Origin: a virus
Length of the DNA stretch: 23,178 nt
Virus record (IMG/VR): IMGVR_UViG_3300025728_000036
Location: 1-23,178 of that record
Reading direction: 5' to 3' (one strand)
Shown: positions 14,666-22,055 of the stretch, one piece after another
Layout of the letters: every line of letters begins with the position of its first letter
Position numbering within the stretch: the stretch's first letter is position 1
The notes under the pieces: generated by a model
What the model saw: the letters and a program-made list of their open reading frames with translations, nothing else
Told to the model about the DNA's origin: nothing
Databases searched by the model: none
Made by a program: the position numbers and the translations under genes

Positions 14666-15227
14666 AATCGATTATTTTCTGTATATCTTCTACTCTTCTG
14701 TCATATCCTTCGTTAGCACTATGAATTTTACCTTTAATGGGGATTAGATGTTCTAAATACATTTCTAAATCTTTATGACTAACTGAAGTATCTTTATTGG
14801 TAAGTTGTTCAATTAATCGATTTACCACATCTTTCGGACTTTTCAATTCATTCAAAGGATTTTTAATGTATTCAGCAAAGCTATATTCACTACCTGGCAT
14901 TTTGTCATTAATTGTTAAATTAAATATATTTGCAAATTGAGTAAAAGTTTCTTCTAATTTTTTATGCTTATGCTCAATTGAATATATTAATTCTTTGCAT
15001 TCATAAACAACTGTTAATACGGATAATTTTAAATTAAAAGCTGTTAATCTTAGATCTTCTGCTTGTTGATCATTAGCAATTTGTATTTGTTCTCTTGCAT
15101 ATTTAATTTGTTCTCTTGCATATGCGGCAGCTTTAATTGCCAACGCTATAGCAAATATACCCAATAGAGTTTGCAATTGACCTGAATTACAGCCTATCCA
15201 GTCCCATAAATTAATAAGAGGATTCAT
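14637..15227 (-). CDS. minus-strand cargo gene: membrane-anchored coiled-coil protein, 196 aa
   Basis: No family recognised. One membrane helix lies at about residues 18-36 (LQTLLGIFAIALAIKAAAYA), followed by a coiled coil with duplicated heptads YAREQIK/YAREQIQ (36-49); the DNA repeat is 21 bases apart (15086-15102 and 15107-15123). The rest is a helical soluble domain, probably cytoplasmic. It is AT-rich and the only leftward gene in the late region, so it could be expressed in the lysogen. AGGT lies eight bases before the ATG. A lysogenic-conversion or superinfection-exclusion role is possible but unproven. Confidence 0.72.
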   Translation of the reverse strand: MNPLINLWDWIGCNSGQLQTLLGIFAIALAIKAAAYAREQIKYAREQIQIANDQQAEDLRLTAFNLKLSVLTVVYECKELIYSIEHKHKKLEETFTQFANIFNLTINDKMPGSEYSFAEYIKNPLNELKSPKDVVNRLIEQLTNKDTSVSHKDLEMYLEHLIPIKGKIHSANEGYDRRVEDIQKIIDSIQSKYPHN

Positions 15228-15278
15228 CTATATAACCTATTTTATTTTCTAGTTAGTTTAATTCTTACTCTTTTCAAG

Positions 15279-15302
15279 AACTACCTAAACAGGTGGTTTT
15301 TT
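15279..15302 (+). terminator. intrinsic terminator before the protease gene
   Basis: AACTACCT-AAAC-AGGTGGTT (one T-G wobble) followed by a T run. It faces the late direction, upstream of the DUF2213 gene and beyond the minus-strand cargo gene, so it may have entered with the insertion. Confidence 0.75.
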
Positions 15303-15316
15303 ATTGAGCGCAATTT

Positions 15317-16510
15317 ATGAAAAACATTTACCTCTTTAAGGTAGGTGACTTTGCGCCAAGTGAATCGTCACGCTCATTTACCAAAGAAGGGTATTTGAAA
15401 TGCGTCAATGTTCGCTTAGCAAAAGCGCCTCAGGTCCGTCAGTACTATGCCTATGAGTTTCCATCATTAGAGGGTTATTCAGCAGACCAGATTATTAACA
15501 TCTATACGCCTGCAGAAGAACTCTTTAAGCCTGAATCGATTGCAAGTTTCAATGGCGTAGATGCTACTGACTATCACCCTCCTAAAAATGAAATTAACGC
15601 CTCTAACTGGAAGGATTATCACATTGGTTATTGTGAGAACGTCCGGCAGGAAGGCGATTATCTAGTGGGTGATCTGCTCATTAAGGACAAGATCAGTATT
15701 GACCTTATTCAAAGTAACGAGCGCATTGAGATGTCGCTTGGTTACGGGGCCATGTTAGTTGTTCAGCAAGGTACAGCGCCAGACGGTACGCCGTACCAAG
15801 CTAAATTTATCAATTTTAATGGTGATCACATAGCTCTCGTTAAATACGGGCGCTGTGGCGGTGATTGCCGCATCGGTGACGAAAAGCAAACTCCAAAGGG
15901 GAAAACAATGGAAGTAAGTGTAAACGGTATTCGTTTTGACATTGGCGATAATAAGCCCTTGGCGGATGCATTAAAGCAGCAACAAGATCAGCTTGATAAC
16001 TTGAAGGCTGCAAAACTTAAGGTCGGTGATAAGCAATTTTCTATCGGTGATGAACTAAACGCAGTTCAGGCGGTTGTAGATCAATTGCATACCGATAAAA
16101 CCACACTTGAACAAAAAGTCGGGGATCTGGAAAAGAACCAGATGACACCTGAAAAACTCGAACAAGCGGCTACCGAACGTGCTGCTGTGATTGCTGACGC
16201 TAAAGCATTGGTTCCATCAGTTAAAACTGAAGGCTGCACATGTGAGCAAATTAAGCGCGATGTAATTGCAGCTAAAGCGGGTGATGCCTTGGTTGGGGCT
16301 GTGCTGGGTAGTGTTGCTGTGGGCGATGCAAAACCCGATCAGATCGACACAGTATTCCGCGCATTGTCTGCTGTTAAAGGAACACAACCATCAAATCCTG
16401 TAGGTGATGCACTTAACCAACAACAGCAAGTCAATGCTGGTGATGGTAAGCCTCAAGGAGATGAAAACAAAACCAACAACAAAAAAGAAGCTTGGAAACA
16501 AAGCTTCTAA
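15317..16510 (+). CDS. DUF2213 prohead protease and scaffold, 397 aa
   Basis: The N-terminal 190 residues carry the DUF2213 protease pattern: His87 in DYHPP, HIGYCENVRQEGDYLVGDL, and Ser140 in EMSLGYGA, the likely His/Ser catalytic pair as in S78 prohead proteases. A long Gln/Leu/Lys-rich coiled coil (about 220-300) looks like a fused scaffold. The C-terminus is low-complexity (NQQQQVNAGDGKPQGDENK). It should shape and mature the prohead. The ribosome site is weak (GAG). Confidence 0.82.
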   Translation: MKNIYLFKVGDFAPSESSRSFTKEGYLKCVNVRLAKAPQVRQYYAYEFPSLEGYSADQIINIYTPAEELFKPESIASFNGVDATDYHPPKNEINASNWKDYHIGYCENVRQEGDYLVGDLLIKDKISIDLIQSNERIEMSLGYGAMLVVQQGTAPDGTPYQAKFINFNGDHIALVKYGRCGGDCRIGDEKQTPKGKTMEVSVNGIRFDIGDNKPLADALKQQQDQLDNLKAAKLKVGDKQFSIGDELNAVQAVVDQLHTDKTTLEQKVGDLEKNQMTPEKLEQAATERAAVIADAKALVPSVKTEGCTCEQIKRDVIAAKAGDALVGAVLGSVAVGDAKPDQIDTVFRALSAVKGTQPSNPVGDALNQQQQVNAGDGKPQGDENKTNNKKEAWKQSF

Positions 16511-16528
16511 GTATCTGGAGAAAAGAGA

Positions 16529-16999
16529 ATGTCATTAACACCTCAAGCAATTCCGGGTATGCGTGCACGTTTGCACATGCCCGAAGAAATCTTATCTTTA
16601 CCAGTCGCTGGCACTACAGTGTTAAGCGATGGGGAGGTAGCAGTACAGTCTGCGGATGGTAAAACTGTTTCTGCGGTAACTGGTGCAACTAATACGAAAT
16701 TTGGTGTGGTTGTTTTTCAGCATGTAGGCAAGTCGGGAAAAAATGCCTTAGGTAAAGAAGCCTATCAAGCTAAAGACTGTGCACCCATCATGCAGATTGG
16801 TTCAATTTGGGTAAAGCCTACTGCACCTGTAATTGATATCAAGGCAAAGGTGTATGTCCGTACCGCAAACCCAACAGCACAAGCGCCGTTAGGATCTCTT
16901 TCATCTGCAGCATTAGATTCTACTGAACTACCTAATGCCTCTTGGGAAACCATCACAGGTCCTGATGGTTTAGCAATCCTTCGATTACGTGGAGCGTAA
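16529..16999 (+). CDS. capsid cement/decoration-like protein, 156 aa
   Basis: A compact beta-rich protein: PVAGTTVLSDGEVAVQSADG, FGVVVFQHV, IGSIWVKPT, and KVYVRTANPT. It sits between the protease/scaffold and the major capsid genes, where cement proteins (Gp24 type) are encoded in related phages. GGAG lies upstream of the ATG. The cement role is based on position and fold pattern. Confidence 0.7.
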   Translation: MSLTPQAIPGMRARLHMPEEILSLPVAGTTVLSDGEVAVQSADGKTVSAVTGATNTKFGVVVFQHVGKSGKNALGKEAYQAKDCAPIMQIGSIWVKPTAPVIDIKAKVYVRTANPTAQAPLGSLSSAALDSTELPNASWETITGPDGLAILRLRGA

Positions 17000-17001
17000 A
17001 A

Positions 17002-17982
17002 ATGTCAAAACAATTAGAACAAATGAAAATACGCTTATCGGCGGTTGCACATGGGGTGCAGATCGCCGTAGGTGATGCATTTAATTTAGATAACTTTGCC
17101 AAGTTATTGTTGAAGCTTGAATCAATTGATGAAATGACGCCACAACTTGCTGAAGCTCAAGCCTACGCGAAGTACTTACCAATCGAAGGTTTAGAAGGTG
17201 CGGTCATTGGTTCTGCAAGTGTCTTACAGCGTAAGAAAGGTGTAGGACGTGGTAAACGCTTCTCAGGTCAAGGTAATGATGTGCCATTGGCTGAGGTTGT
17301 ATACGATGAAGTAAAACTCACCGTACAACCGGGTGTTATTGGCTACGAAATCAGTATCTTTGATGCGGCAGCAGCATTGAAAGCTGGTATCCAGCTAACC
17401 ACTGACAAAGTAGCTGCTGCTCGTTTGGCCTATGAAAACCATATGAGTGATGTGGCATGGTTTGGTGAGCCTGAAACTGGTTTACTCGGCTTCTATAACC
17501 AGACAGGTGTAGAGGTAATTTCCTCTACGGTTGATTATGCTACAGCTACAGTTGAAGCTGTACTTGCTGATATCAATAAGGCAATTAAAGGCGCTACCAA
17601 TGCATCTAAGTTTGATAGCAGTGTTCAACCAGACACTTTCGTGATGCCTGAAAATAAGTTCACGATTCTCGCAAGCCGTATTGTTCCAGACTCAGCAGGT
17701 AAAACTTTCCTTGAATATATTAAGGAAAAGAATACTTTTGCAATGCAAGGTAAAACACTAACGTTTACTTCTGAAAGCACGCTTGAGGGTAAAGGTGAAG
17801 GTGGTACGGACCGCAGCATTATTTATCGCCGTGATCCAAGCTGTATTACTTTCCGTTGTAATGAACTGGAATTCTTGGCAGCTCAACCTATCAATTATGT
17901 GATGCGTACACCAGGACACTATATGTATGAAGGTGTCTATTTAAAACGTGTCGATTCTCTCCGCTATTACGATGTTGAATAA
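17002..17982 (+). CDS. major capsid protein (DUF2184), 326 aa
   Basis: Contains the segments expected for DUF2184 capsid proteins: DEVKLTVQPGVIGYEISIFD, ARLAYENHMSDVAWFGEPET, LLGFYNQ, and at the end AAQPINYVMRTPGHYMYEGV. The fold is expected to be HK97-like. It lies two bases after the cement gene. A strong terminator-like hairpin comes shortly after the stop codon, inside the next gene. Confidence 0.88.
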   Translation: MSKQLEQMKIRLSAVAHGVQIAVGDAFNLDNFAKLLLKLESIDEMTPQLAEAQAYAKYLPIEGLEGAVIGSASVLQRKKGVGRGKRFSGQGNDVPLAEVVYDEVKLTVQPGVIGYEISIFDAAAALKAGIQLTTDKVAAARLAYENHMSDVAWFGEPETGLLGFYNQTGVEVISSTVDYATATVEAVLADINKAIKGATNASKFDSSVQPDTFVMPENKFTILASRIVPDSAGKTFLEYIKEKNTFAMQGKTLTFTSESTLEGKGEGGTDRSIIYRRDPSCITFRCNELEFLAAQPINYVMRTPGHYMYEGVYLKRVDSLRYYDVE

Positions 17983-17994
17983 GGAAAACTAAAC

Positions 17995-18372
17995 ATGCCA
18001 AAAATTACTTACAGCGGCTCTCAAGCCGCTTTTTCTTTTGATGGGATTCAGGTTGGTAAAGGCCAAACAGTAGAAGTCAGTACCAAGGATTTCACAAGCA
18101 TTTCTAAAGGGAAAGCTTTTAAGTCACTTGTTGAAAAAGGTGATCTTGAAATTCAGGAAATCCCAGATGATGAGTCAAAAGCAACGGGTAAAACAGGTGG
18201 CCGTGGTGGTAAAGGTGGCAAATCAAATGATGGAGCAGGCGACCAGCAAAAGGCAACTGATGAAGCAGCTTTGGCCGCCGTGAAAGCTGAACTAGCAGCG
18301 CTTGAAGTTACTTTCAGTGATGATGAAACCCTTGAGCAATTACAAGCAAAGTTAGCTCAAGCTAAGGAATAA
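17995..18372 (+). CDS. hypothetical head protein with Gly/Lys linker, 125 aa
   Basis: The N-terminal third is beta-rich (ITYSGSQAAFSFDGIQVGKG). A Gly/Lys-rich linker (TGKTGGRGGKGGKSNDGAG) follows, then a C-terminal helical segment (EVTFSDDETLEQLQAKLAQA) that resembles a HeH/LEM-like tail. Codons 7-15 form a full intrinsic terminator. AAGGA lies before the ATG. Possibly a capsid-linked accessory; not recognised more closely. Confidence 0.7.
   Translation: MPKITYSGSQAAFSFDGIQVGKGQTVEVSTKDFTSISKGKAFKSLVEKGDLEIQEIPDDESKATGKTGGRGGKGGKSNDGAGDQQKATDEAALAAVKAELAALEVTFSDDETLEQLQAKLAQAKE
18013..18039 (+). terminator. intrinsic terminator inside the start of a gene, after the capsid gene
   Basis: AGCGGCT-CTCA-AGCCGCT forms a perfect 7-bp stem followed by five T, C and four T. 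It begins 31 bases past the capsid stop and lies within codons 7-15 of the next gene. A ribosome translating that gene would cover the hairpin. Confidence 0.7.
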
Positions 18373-18381
18373 GGTGTGCTT

Positions 18382-18765
18382 ATGGACGTACAAACGTTTC
18401 GTGAAAAGTTCTCGACTGATTCGAGTTTAATGTCTTTGCCAGATGCAAGAATTCAGGATGCATTGGAAGAAGCAGATTTGGTCGTATCTCAAATTGAGTT
18501 CGGGGCATTAAAGGAACGTGCTGTAGGTCTATATGCAGCACATATTCTTAAAGTTGGTACCGCAAGCGGCAATGGTGCAGCTTTTAGTAACGCCTCGAGC
18601 ATGACAATCGCGGGCCAAAGCGTGAGTTATTCCCGATCATCGAAAGAAGCTTTCTATGATCTCAGCATGTATGGCCAGCGCTACCTTGCCTTAAAAAATT
18701 CCATTCCAATCGATGATGAAGGCACTAATCCTAACCATTTAGGCGTCGGTGCTTTTGTCGTATAG
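18382..18765 (+). CDS. head-tail connector (DUF4054), 127 aa
   Basis: The helical start (FREKFSTDSSLMSLPDARIQ, DALEEADLVVS), the middle (AVGLYAAHILKVG) and the Tyr-rich end (SKEAFYDLSMYGQRYLALK) are the DUF4054 connector pattern. It should join the portal ring to the tail. The ATG has AAGG seven bases upstream; a GTG two codons earlier is rejected. Confidence 0.8.
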   Translation: MDVQTFREKFSTDSSLMSLPDARIQDALEEADLVVSQIEFGALKERAVGLYAAHILKVGTASGNGAAFSNASSMTIAGQSVSYSRSSKEAFYDLSMYGQRYLALKNSIPIDDEGTNPNHLGVGAFVV

Positions 18766-18774
18766 GAGATTCCC

Positions 18775-18966
18775 ATGCCTTTTAAATATCAGGCACCAAA
18801 AGGTTACAAGCCAACCAAAATCGTTATTGCTGGACAAAACCTAGATATCAAAAACGGCGTTTTAGAATCCGATAATGACATTATCCATATTTTAAAGCCC
18901 TTAGGTTTTGAGCGTTTTATCGAAGTGTTTGAGCCAAAGAAATCGACGGCCTCCGCTAAAGAGTAA
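18775..18966 (+). CDS. hypothetical small head protein, 63 aa
   Basis: Small basic protein (FKYQAPKGYKPTKIVIAGQN, then IIHILKPLGFERFIEVFEPK). No family recognised; similar short genes sit between connector and tail-completion genes in related phages. AGGAG lies before the ATG. Confidence 0.7.
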   Translation: MPFKYQAPKGYKPTKIVIAGQNLDIKNGVLESDNDIIHILKPLGFERFIEVFEPKKSTASAKE

Positions 18967-18972
18967 AAGGCT

Positions 18973-19455
18973 ATGAGCGATTATCGTGTTGATAGGCAAG
19001 TAAACTTTGATGAGATGAATGATCGCGTTAGGTTTGAAATAAGACGCACGATTAACGCTCTTACTTTGCGCTTACAGCGGATTGTTCAGGAAGACATGTT
19101 AAGTGGCCAACGACTTAAAGTTCAGTCAGGCCGCTTACGTGGATCCGTTTCTTCTAAAGTTGATGAGGATAAGGATTCAATTGAGGGAACGGTGGGAGCT
19201 GGTGGTGCATTGGTGCCTTACGCACCTGCACATGAGTTTGGCTTAAATGGTTCTTTGGGTGTTAAAGCACACCTAAGAACAATTAAGCAGGCTTTTGGAC
19301 GACCTATATCACCGATTCAAGTCAATATTAAAGCTCATTCAAGGAATGTACGTTTTAGAGAGTTACGCTTCATGCGTGATTCACTGGATATTGTGGCCAA
19401 GATTGTGCCGAAAAATATTGATGCAGCAATTGAGCGGGGGTTAGCAAGTGGATAG
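18973..19455 (+). CDS. tail completion protein, HK97 gp10-like, 160 aa
   Basis: The pattern RLQRIVQEDMLSGQRLKVQS, GRLRGSV, and GGALVPYAPAHEFG matches gp10-type head-tail joining proteins, with the C-terminal FMRDSL segment. Position between connector and tail terminator agrees. Overlaps the next gene by eight bases. Confidence 0.8.
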   Translation: MSDYRVDRQVNFDEMNDRVRFEIRRTINALTLRLQRIVQEDMLSGQRLKVQSGRLRGSVSSKVDEDKDSIEGTVGAGGALVPYAPAHEFGLNGSLGVKAHLRTIKQAFGRPISPIQVNIKAHSRNVRFRELRFMRDSLDIVAKIVPKNIDAAIERGLASG

Positions 19456-19891
19456 TGAAGCAATCTATCAAGCGTTGTTTGATCGGCTAAGTACAAATGT
19501 TGAAGGGATTATTACAGTAAGTCGCCGTTTACGTCACTTTAACCATGTGACCGCAGAACAGCGCCCAGCCATGTTTATTACACAAGGCAATCAGCAAGAA
19601 GTGCCGGTTCATGGTTTAGATTCAAAAGTTGAACTAGCTGCTGAGGTTTATCTCTATATCCATGAGGCTGATAGAGGTAAACCACCATCATCACAGATGA
19701 ATGTTTTCATCGATCGTGTACGTGAAGCTATTCAGCCAGACCATCCAGAATTTAGCGAATATCAAACCTTAGGTGGTTTGGTAGAGCATTGCTGGATTGA
19801 AGGCACGATAGAAGTATATGAAGCAGTAGAAAACATGCTGGATGATCAGGCGATTGCCATTATCCCTATCCGGATCCTCACAACAAACTAG
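19448..19891 (+). CDS. tail terminator-like protein, 147 aa
   Basis: Starts MDSEAIYQALFDRLSTNVEG, then RPAMFITQGNQQ, and ends with QAIAIIPIRILTT, an alpha/beta layout typical of phage tail terminators (lambda U-like). It probably ends tail polymerisation and meets the head connector. The start is GTG, within the previous gene; no ATG is available nearby. Assigned mainly by gene order. Confidence 0.7.
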   Translation: MDSEAIYQALFDRLSTNVEGIITVSRRLRHFNHVTAEQRPAMFITQGNQQEVPVHGLDSKVELAAEVYLYIHEADRGKPPSSQMNVFIDRVREAIQPDHPEFSEYQTLGGLVEHCWIEGTIEVYEAVENMLDDQAIAIIPIRILTTN

Positions 19892-19907
19892 TAAAACATT
19901 CATTTTA

Positions 19908-19929
19908 TGACCGCCTCTATGGCGGTTTT
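19908..19929 (+). terminator. intrinsic terminator before the tail tube gene
   Basis: ACCGCC-TCTAT-GGCGGT followed by TTTG. The T run is short, so termination may be partial, lowering tail transcript levels relative to head genes. Confidence 0.65.
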
Positions 19930-19953
19930 GTCATTTTAGAGAGGTCAAAATAA

Positions 19954-20721
19954 ATGGCTCAATATTTATTTGGTGCTGGCAAGATCTTTGCTACACCGAT
20001 TCAAGATGTTTATGGGCAACCGATTAGTAATCCCACCCCAGTTGAGGTGGGAGTGATGCAATCCGTTGGTGTAGATATTAGCTATGACTTAAAAGAGCTT
20101 TTCGGTCGTGGTCAATTCGCCGTAGAAGCTGCACGTGGTAAAGGTGCCATTAAATGTAAAGCTTCTTTCGGGCGAATTAACGGAACCTTGTTAAATTCTA
20201 TTTTCTTTGGTGGTGTGGTTGCTGAAGGTGGAATCGAGACAGTATCCCAAACCATTAATGGTGAAGTGGTACCAGCTGGCGGCTTGGTTACACCTCCAGT
20301 TCCTAATGCTGGCACTTATGTTAAGGATTTAGGTGTTACGGATGGGAAGGCGGTTCCGCTCAAACGTGTAGCGTCAGCACCAACAGCAGGGCAATACAGT
20401 GTAGATGTGGCTACAGGTGCTTATACATTTGCAACGGCGGATGTTGGGAAATTTGTATTCATTAGCTTCCGTTATTCCGCAACAGTAGCAGGTGGTAAGT
20501 CAATCACCGTTTCAAACCTAGACATGGGCTATACGCCCGAGTTTGCCGTTGATTTGCAACGTGACTACAAAGGTAAATTCATGCACATGAATTTCTTCCG
20601 CTGTACCAGCAACAAGCTTGGGTTTAGTTCAAAACAGGACGATTTCGACATCCCTGAGTTTGAATTCCAGCCTATGGCTGATGATCTTAACCGTGTCTTC
20701 AAAATCGATTTATCGGAGTAA
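19954..20721 (+). CDS. major tail tube protein, 255 aa
   Basis: Long beta-rich protein following the tail terminator gene. Segments such as VEVGVMQSVGVDISYDLKEL, FGRGQFAVEAARGKGAIKCK and MGYTPEFAVDLQRDY are typical of siphophage tail tubes. A Gly/Pro/Val-rich central insert (VVPAGGLVTPPVPNAG) may be a surface loop or extra domain. GAGG lies before the ATG. Confidence 0.8.
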   Translation: MAQYLFGAGKIFATPIQDVYGQPISNPTPVEVGVMQSVGVDISYDLKELFGRGQFAVEAARGKGAIKCKASFGRINGTLLNSIFFGGVVAEGGIETVSQTINGEVVPAGGLVTPPVPNAGTYVKDLGVTDGKAVPLKRVASAPTAGQYSVDVATGAYTFATADVGKFVFISFRYSATVAGGKSITVSNLDMGYTPEFAVDLQRDYKGKFMHMNFFRCTSNKLGFSSKQDDFDIPEFEFQPMADDLNRVFKIDLSE

Positions 20722-20727
20722 TAACAA

Positions 20728-21048
20728 ATGCAATTTAAGCAAGTTGACAACCCGCGTGGGAATGGTAAAGAAATTGCTGGTAAGAATTGGGTGTTTGCTC
20801 CAGCACCCTTAGGCACTCTTGAGCGATTTGAAGAACAATTGAAATCCAACAATGTACCAGTCTCGGTAATTATTGATATGGCTCATGTTTGTCTAAAACG
20901 AAATTATCCAGATATTACCCGTGAATACGTTGCTGATGAACTTGTAGATATGGCCAACATGGAAGAGGTTCTAGCATTAGTGACCAAAACATCAGGCCTA
21001 GACTATTCGGGTAATACTACGGGCACGGGTGAAAGCTCGGGGGAATAA
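20728..21048 (+). CDS. tail assembly chaperone, G-like, 106 aa
   Basis: Short acidic helical protein (LGTLERFEEQLKSNNVPVSV, NMEEVLALVTKTSGLD) between tail tube and tape measure, the position of lambda G. It ends in a Gly/Ser-rich tail with the slippery run before its stop codon. Most ribosomes should stop here; a minority should shift -1 to make the GT fusion. Confidence 0.8.
   Translation: MQFKQVDNPRGNGKEIAGKNWVFAPAPLGTLERFEEQLKSNNVPVSVIIDMAHVCLKRNYPDITREYVADELVDMANMEEVLALVTKTSGLDYSGNTTGTGESSGE
21033..21045 (+). other. -1 ribosomal frameshift window
   Basis: The -1 frame is open only from 21033 (stop TGA at 21030-21032), and the zero frame stops at 21046. A shift must therefore occur within these 13 bases, which hold G-GGG-GAA at 21039-21045. 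The shifted frame gives Gly-Gly-Ile-Asn-Trp-Glu-Glu-Leu directly into the T domain. Confidence 0.7.
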
Positions 21049-21311
21049 ATTGGGAGGAGCTGTACACGCATTTAGTGCTGACGATGGGCAAAGATTACGA
21101 CTATGTACGTAATGAAATGGATCTTCCTAGATTAAGAGCATTAAGTGCGTATCAGCAAATTAACCCTCCCGCACATATCGGAATACAACGCCTTTGTCGT
21201 ATCTTGGAAGCATTCGCTGGAATTGAAGAGACAGACCCAGCAATCACTCTTTCAGATGAAGATGAAGACGATATGCTAGAAGTTTTAGAAAGTTTCCCGC
21301 AGGGTGGTTAA
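21039..21311 (+). CDS. tail chaperone T-like domain, made as -1 frameshift fusion (GT)
   Basis: Read in the -1 frame the sequence continues INWEELYTHLVLTMGKDYDY, then MDLPRLRALSAYQQINPP, the signature of lambda T-type C-terminal domains. The fusion from 20728 would be about 194 residues. No independent start with a ribosome site exists: GTG at 21075 and ATG at 21084 are too far from GGAGG. GT would bind the tape measure protein while G coats it during tail assembly. The acidic C-terminus (SDEDEDDMLEVLE) is notable. Confidence 0.78.
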   Translation, partial: GGINWEELYTHLVLTMGKDYDYVRNEMDLPRLRALSAYQQINPPAHIGIQRLCRILEAFAGIEETDPAITLSDEDEDDMLEVLESFPQGG

Positions 21312-21326
21312 GGCCACCCTGTTTTA
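21300..21326 (+). terminator. intrinsic terminator after the tail chaperone genes
   Basis: CAGGGTGG-TTAAGG-CCACCCTG perfect 8-bp stem followed by TTTTAGTTTT; the T-gene stop codon lies in the loop. It separates structural transcription from the cargo gene promoter. Confidence 0.85.
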
Positions 21327-21335
21327 GTTTTCAAT

Positions 21336-21364
21336 GTGACAAAAAGTAATCGGTTTGTTAAATT
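21336..21364 (+). promoter_or_regulatory. promoter of the VasI-like cargo gene
   Basis: GTGACA and TAAATT are 17 bases apart. Transcription would begin near 21371, leaving a short leader before the ATG at 21394. Its presence between two terminators suggests expression independent of the late operon. Confidence 0.6.
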
Positions 21365-21393
21365 ATGCTTACTTTATAACAACCGGTGAAATC

Positions 21394-21978
21394 ATGAAAA
21401 AGTTTTTCAAGTGGGTGCTGATTCTATTTATAGGGTTCTTTCTTTTGGGTGTTATTCTTAATGTATTAGGTGTAAAAGGTAGCAGTACTGAAAATAAAAC
21501 TGAAAATAGCACAAAAGAAACAAAGGATTCTAAATGGCAATATCAAGAAGATATTTCCAAAATGACAGACAAAAAGAATATCTACGTTACTTTGAAATCA
21601 GATTCAATTTGGATGAAAAATGGAGATCCATCGCAGGCAGTTATTCCTGATTTAACATTCAGATGCCAAGATGATTCGGTTGATGTAATTTTATCTACTC
21701 AAACGCCTTTAAGTCCTGAATATGGAAATGCTTTGGGCAAAACTCTTAAAGCTAGACTAGATAACCAAAAAGCCTTCAACATTTCATTTAGTAATGGACA
21801 AGGTTCATACACAACCTTCTTTGCAGAAAAGCCAAAACAATTAATAGAAAAATTAAAAGGACATAACAAATTGTTGCTTGAGGTGAATGTTCACCGCCAA
21901 GGACCATTTGTTATTGAATTTAATCTTGATGAATTTGAAAAGAATTTAGATCCCGTAAAGAAAGCATGTAAATTTTAG
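21394..21978 (+). CDS. membrane-anchored VasI-like cargo protein, 194 aa
   Basis: One N-terminal membrane helix (about 5-26, KWVLILFIGFFLLGVILNVL), a Lys/Thr/Asn-rich spacer, then a beta-rich domain with Cys91 (LTFRCQDD) and Cys192 near the end, possibly a disulfide. The pattern LTFRC, FFAEKPKQLIEKLKGHNKLL, VEFNLDEFEKNLDPVKKAC resembles the VasI-type domain first named in type VI secretion clusters. Here it lies in a phage tail operon, so a secretion role is doubtful. The domain is probably periplasmic. GGTGA precedes this ATG; an in-frame start 13 codons earlier overlaps the promoter. Confidence 0.72.
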   Translation: MKKFFKWVLILFIGFFLLGVILNVLGVKGSSTENKTENSTKETKDSKWQYQEDISKMTDKKNIYVTLKSDSIWMKNGDPSQAVIPDLTFRCQDDSVDVILSTQTPLSPEYGNALGKTLKARLDNQKAFNISFSNGQGSYTTFFAEKPKQLIEKLKGHNKLLLEVNVHRQGPFVIEFNLDEFEKNLDPVKKACKF

Positions 21979-21981
21979 CTT

Positions 21982-22004
21982 AAAGCACCTACGGGTGCTT
22001 TTTT
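21982..22004 (+). terminator. first terminator after the cargo gene
   Basis: AAGCACC-TACG-GGTGCTT followed by a T run, just after the cargo gene stop. Confidence 0.88.
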
Positions 22005-22013
22005 AACCTTTTA

Positions 22014-22038
22014 AAAACCACCTTCAGGTGGTTTTTTT
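22014..22038 (+). terminator. second, tandem terminator before the tape measure gene
   Basis: AAAACCACC-TTCA-GGTGGTTTT followed by more T residues, ten bases after the first. The symmetrical A and T tracts could also serve the minus strand. Late transcription must pass both to reach the tape measure gene. Confidence 0.85.
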
Positions 22039-22055
22039 ATGCCTAAGAGGTTGGT

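Noticed and set aside
20032-20051. Terminator within the tail tube gene
   Set aside because: CCCACC/GGTGGG can pair, but no T run follows.
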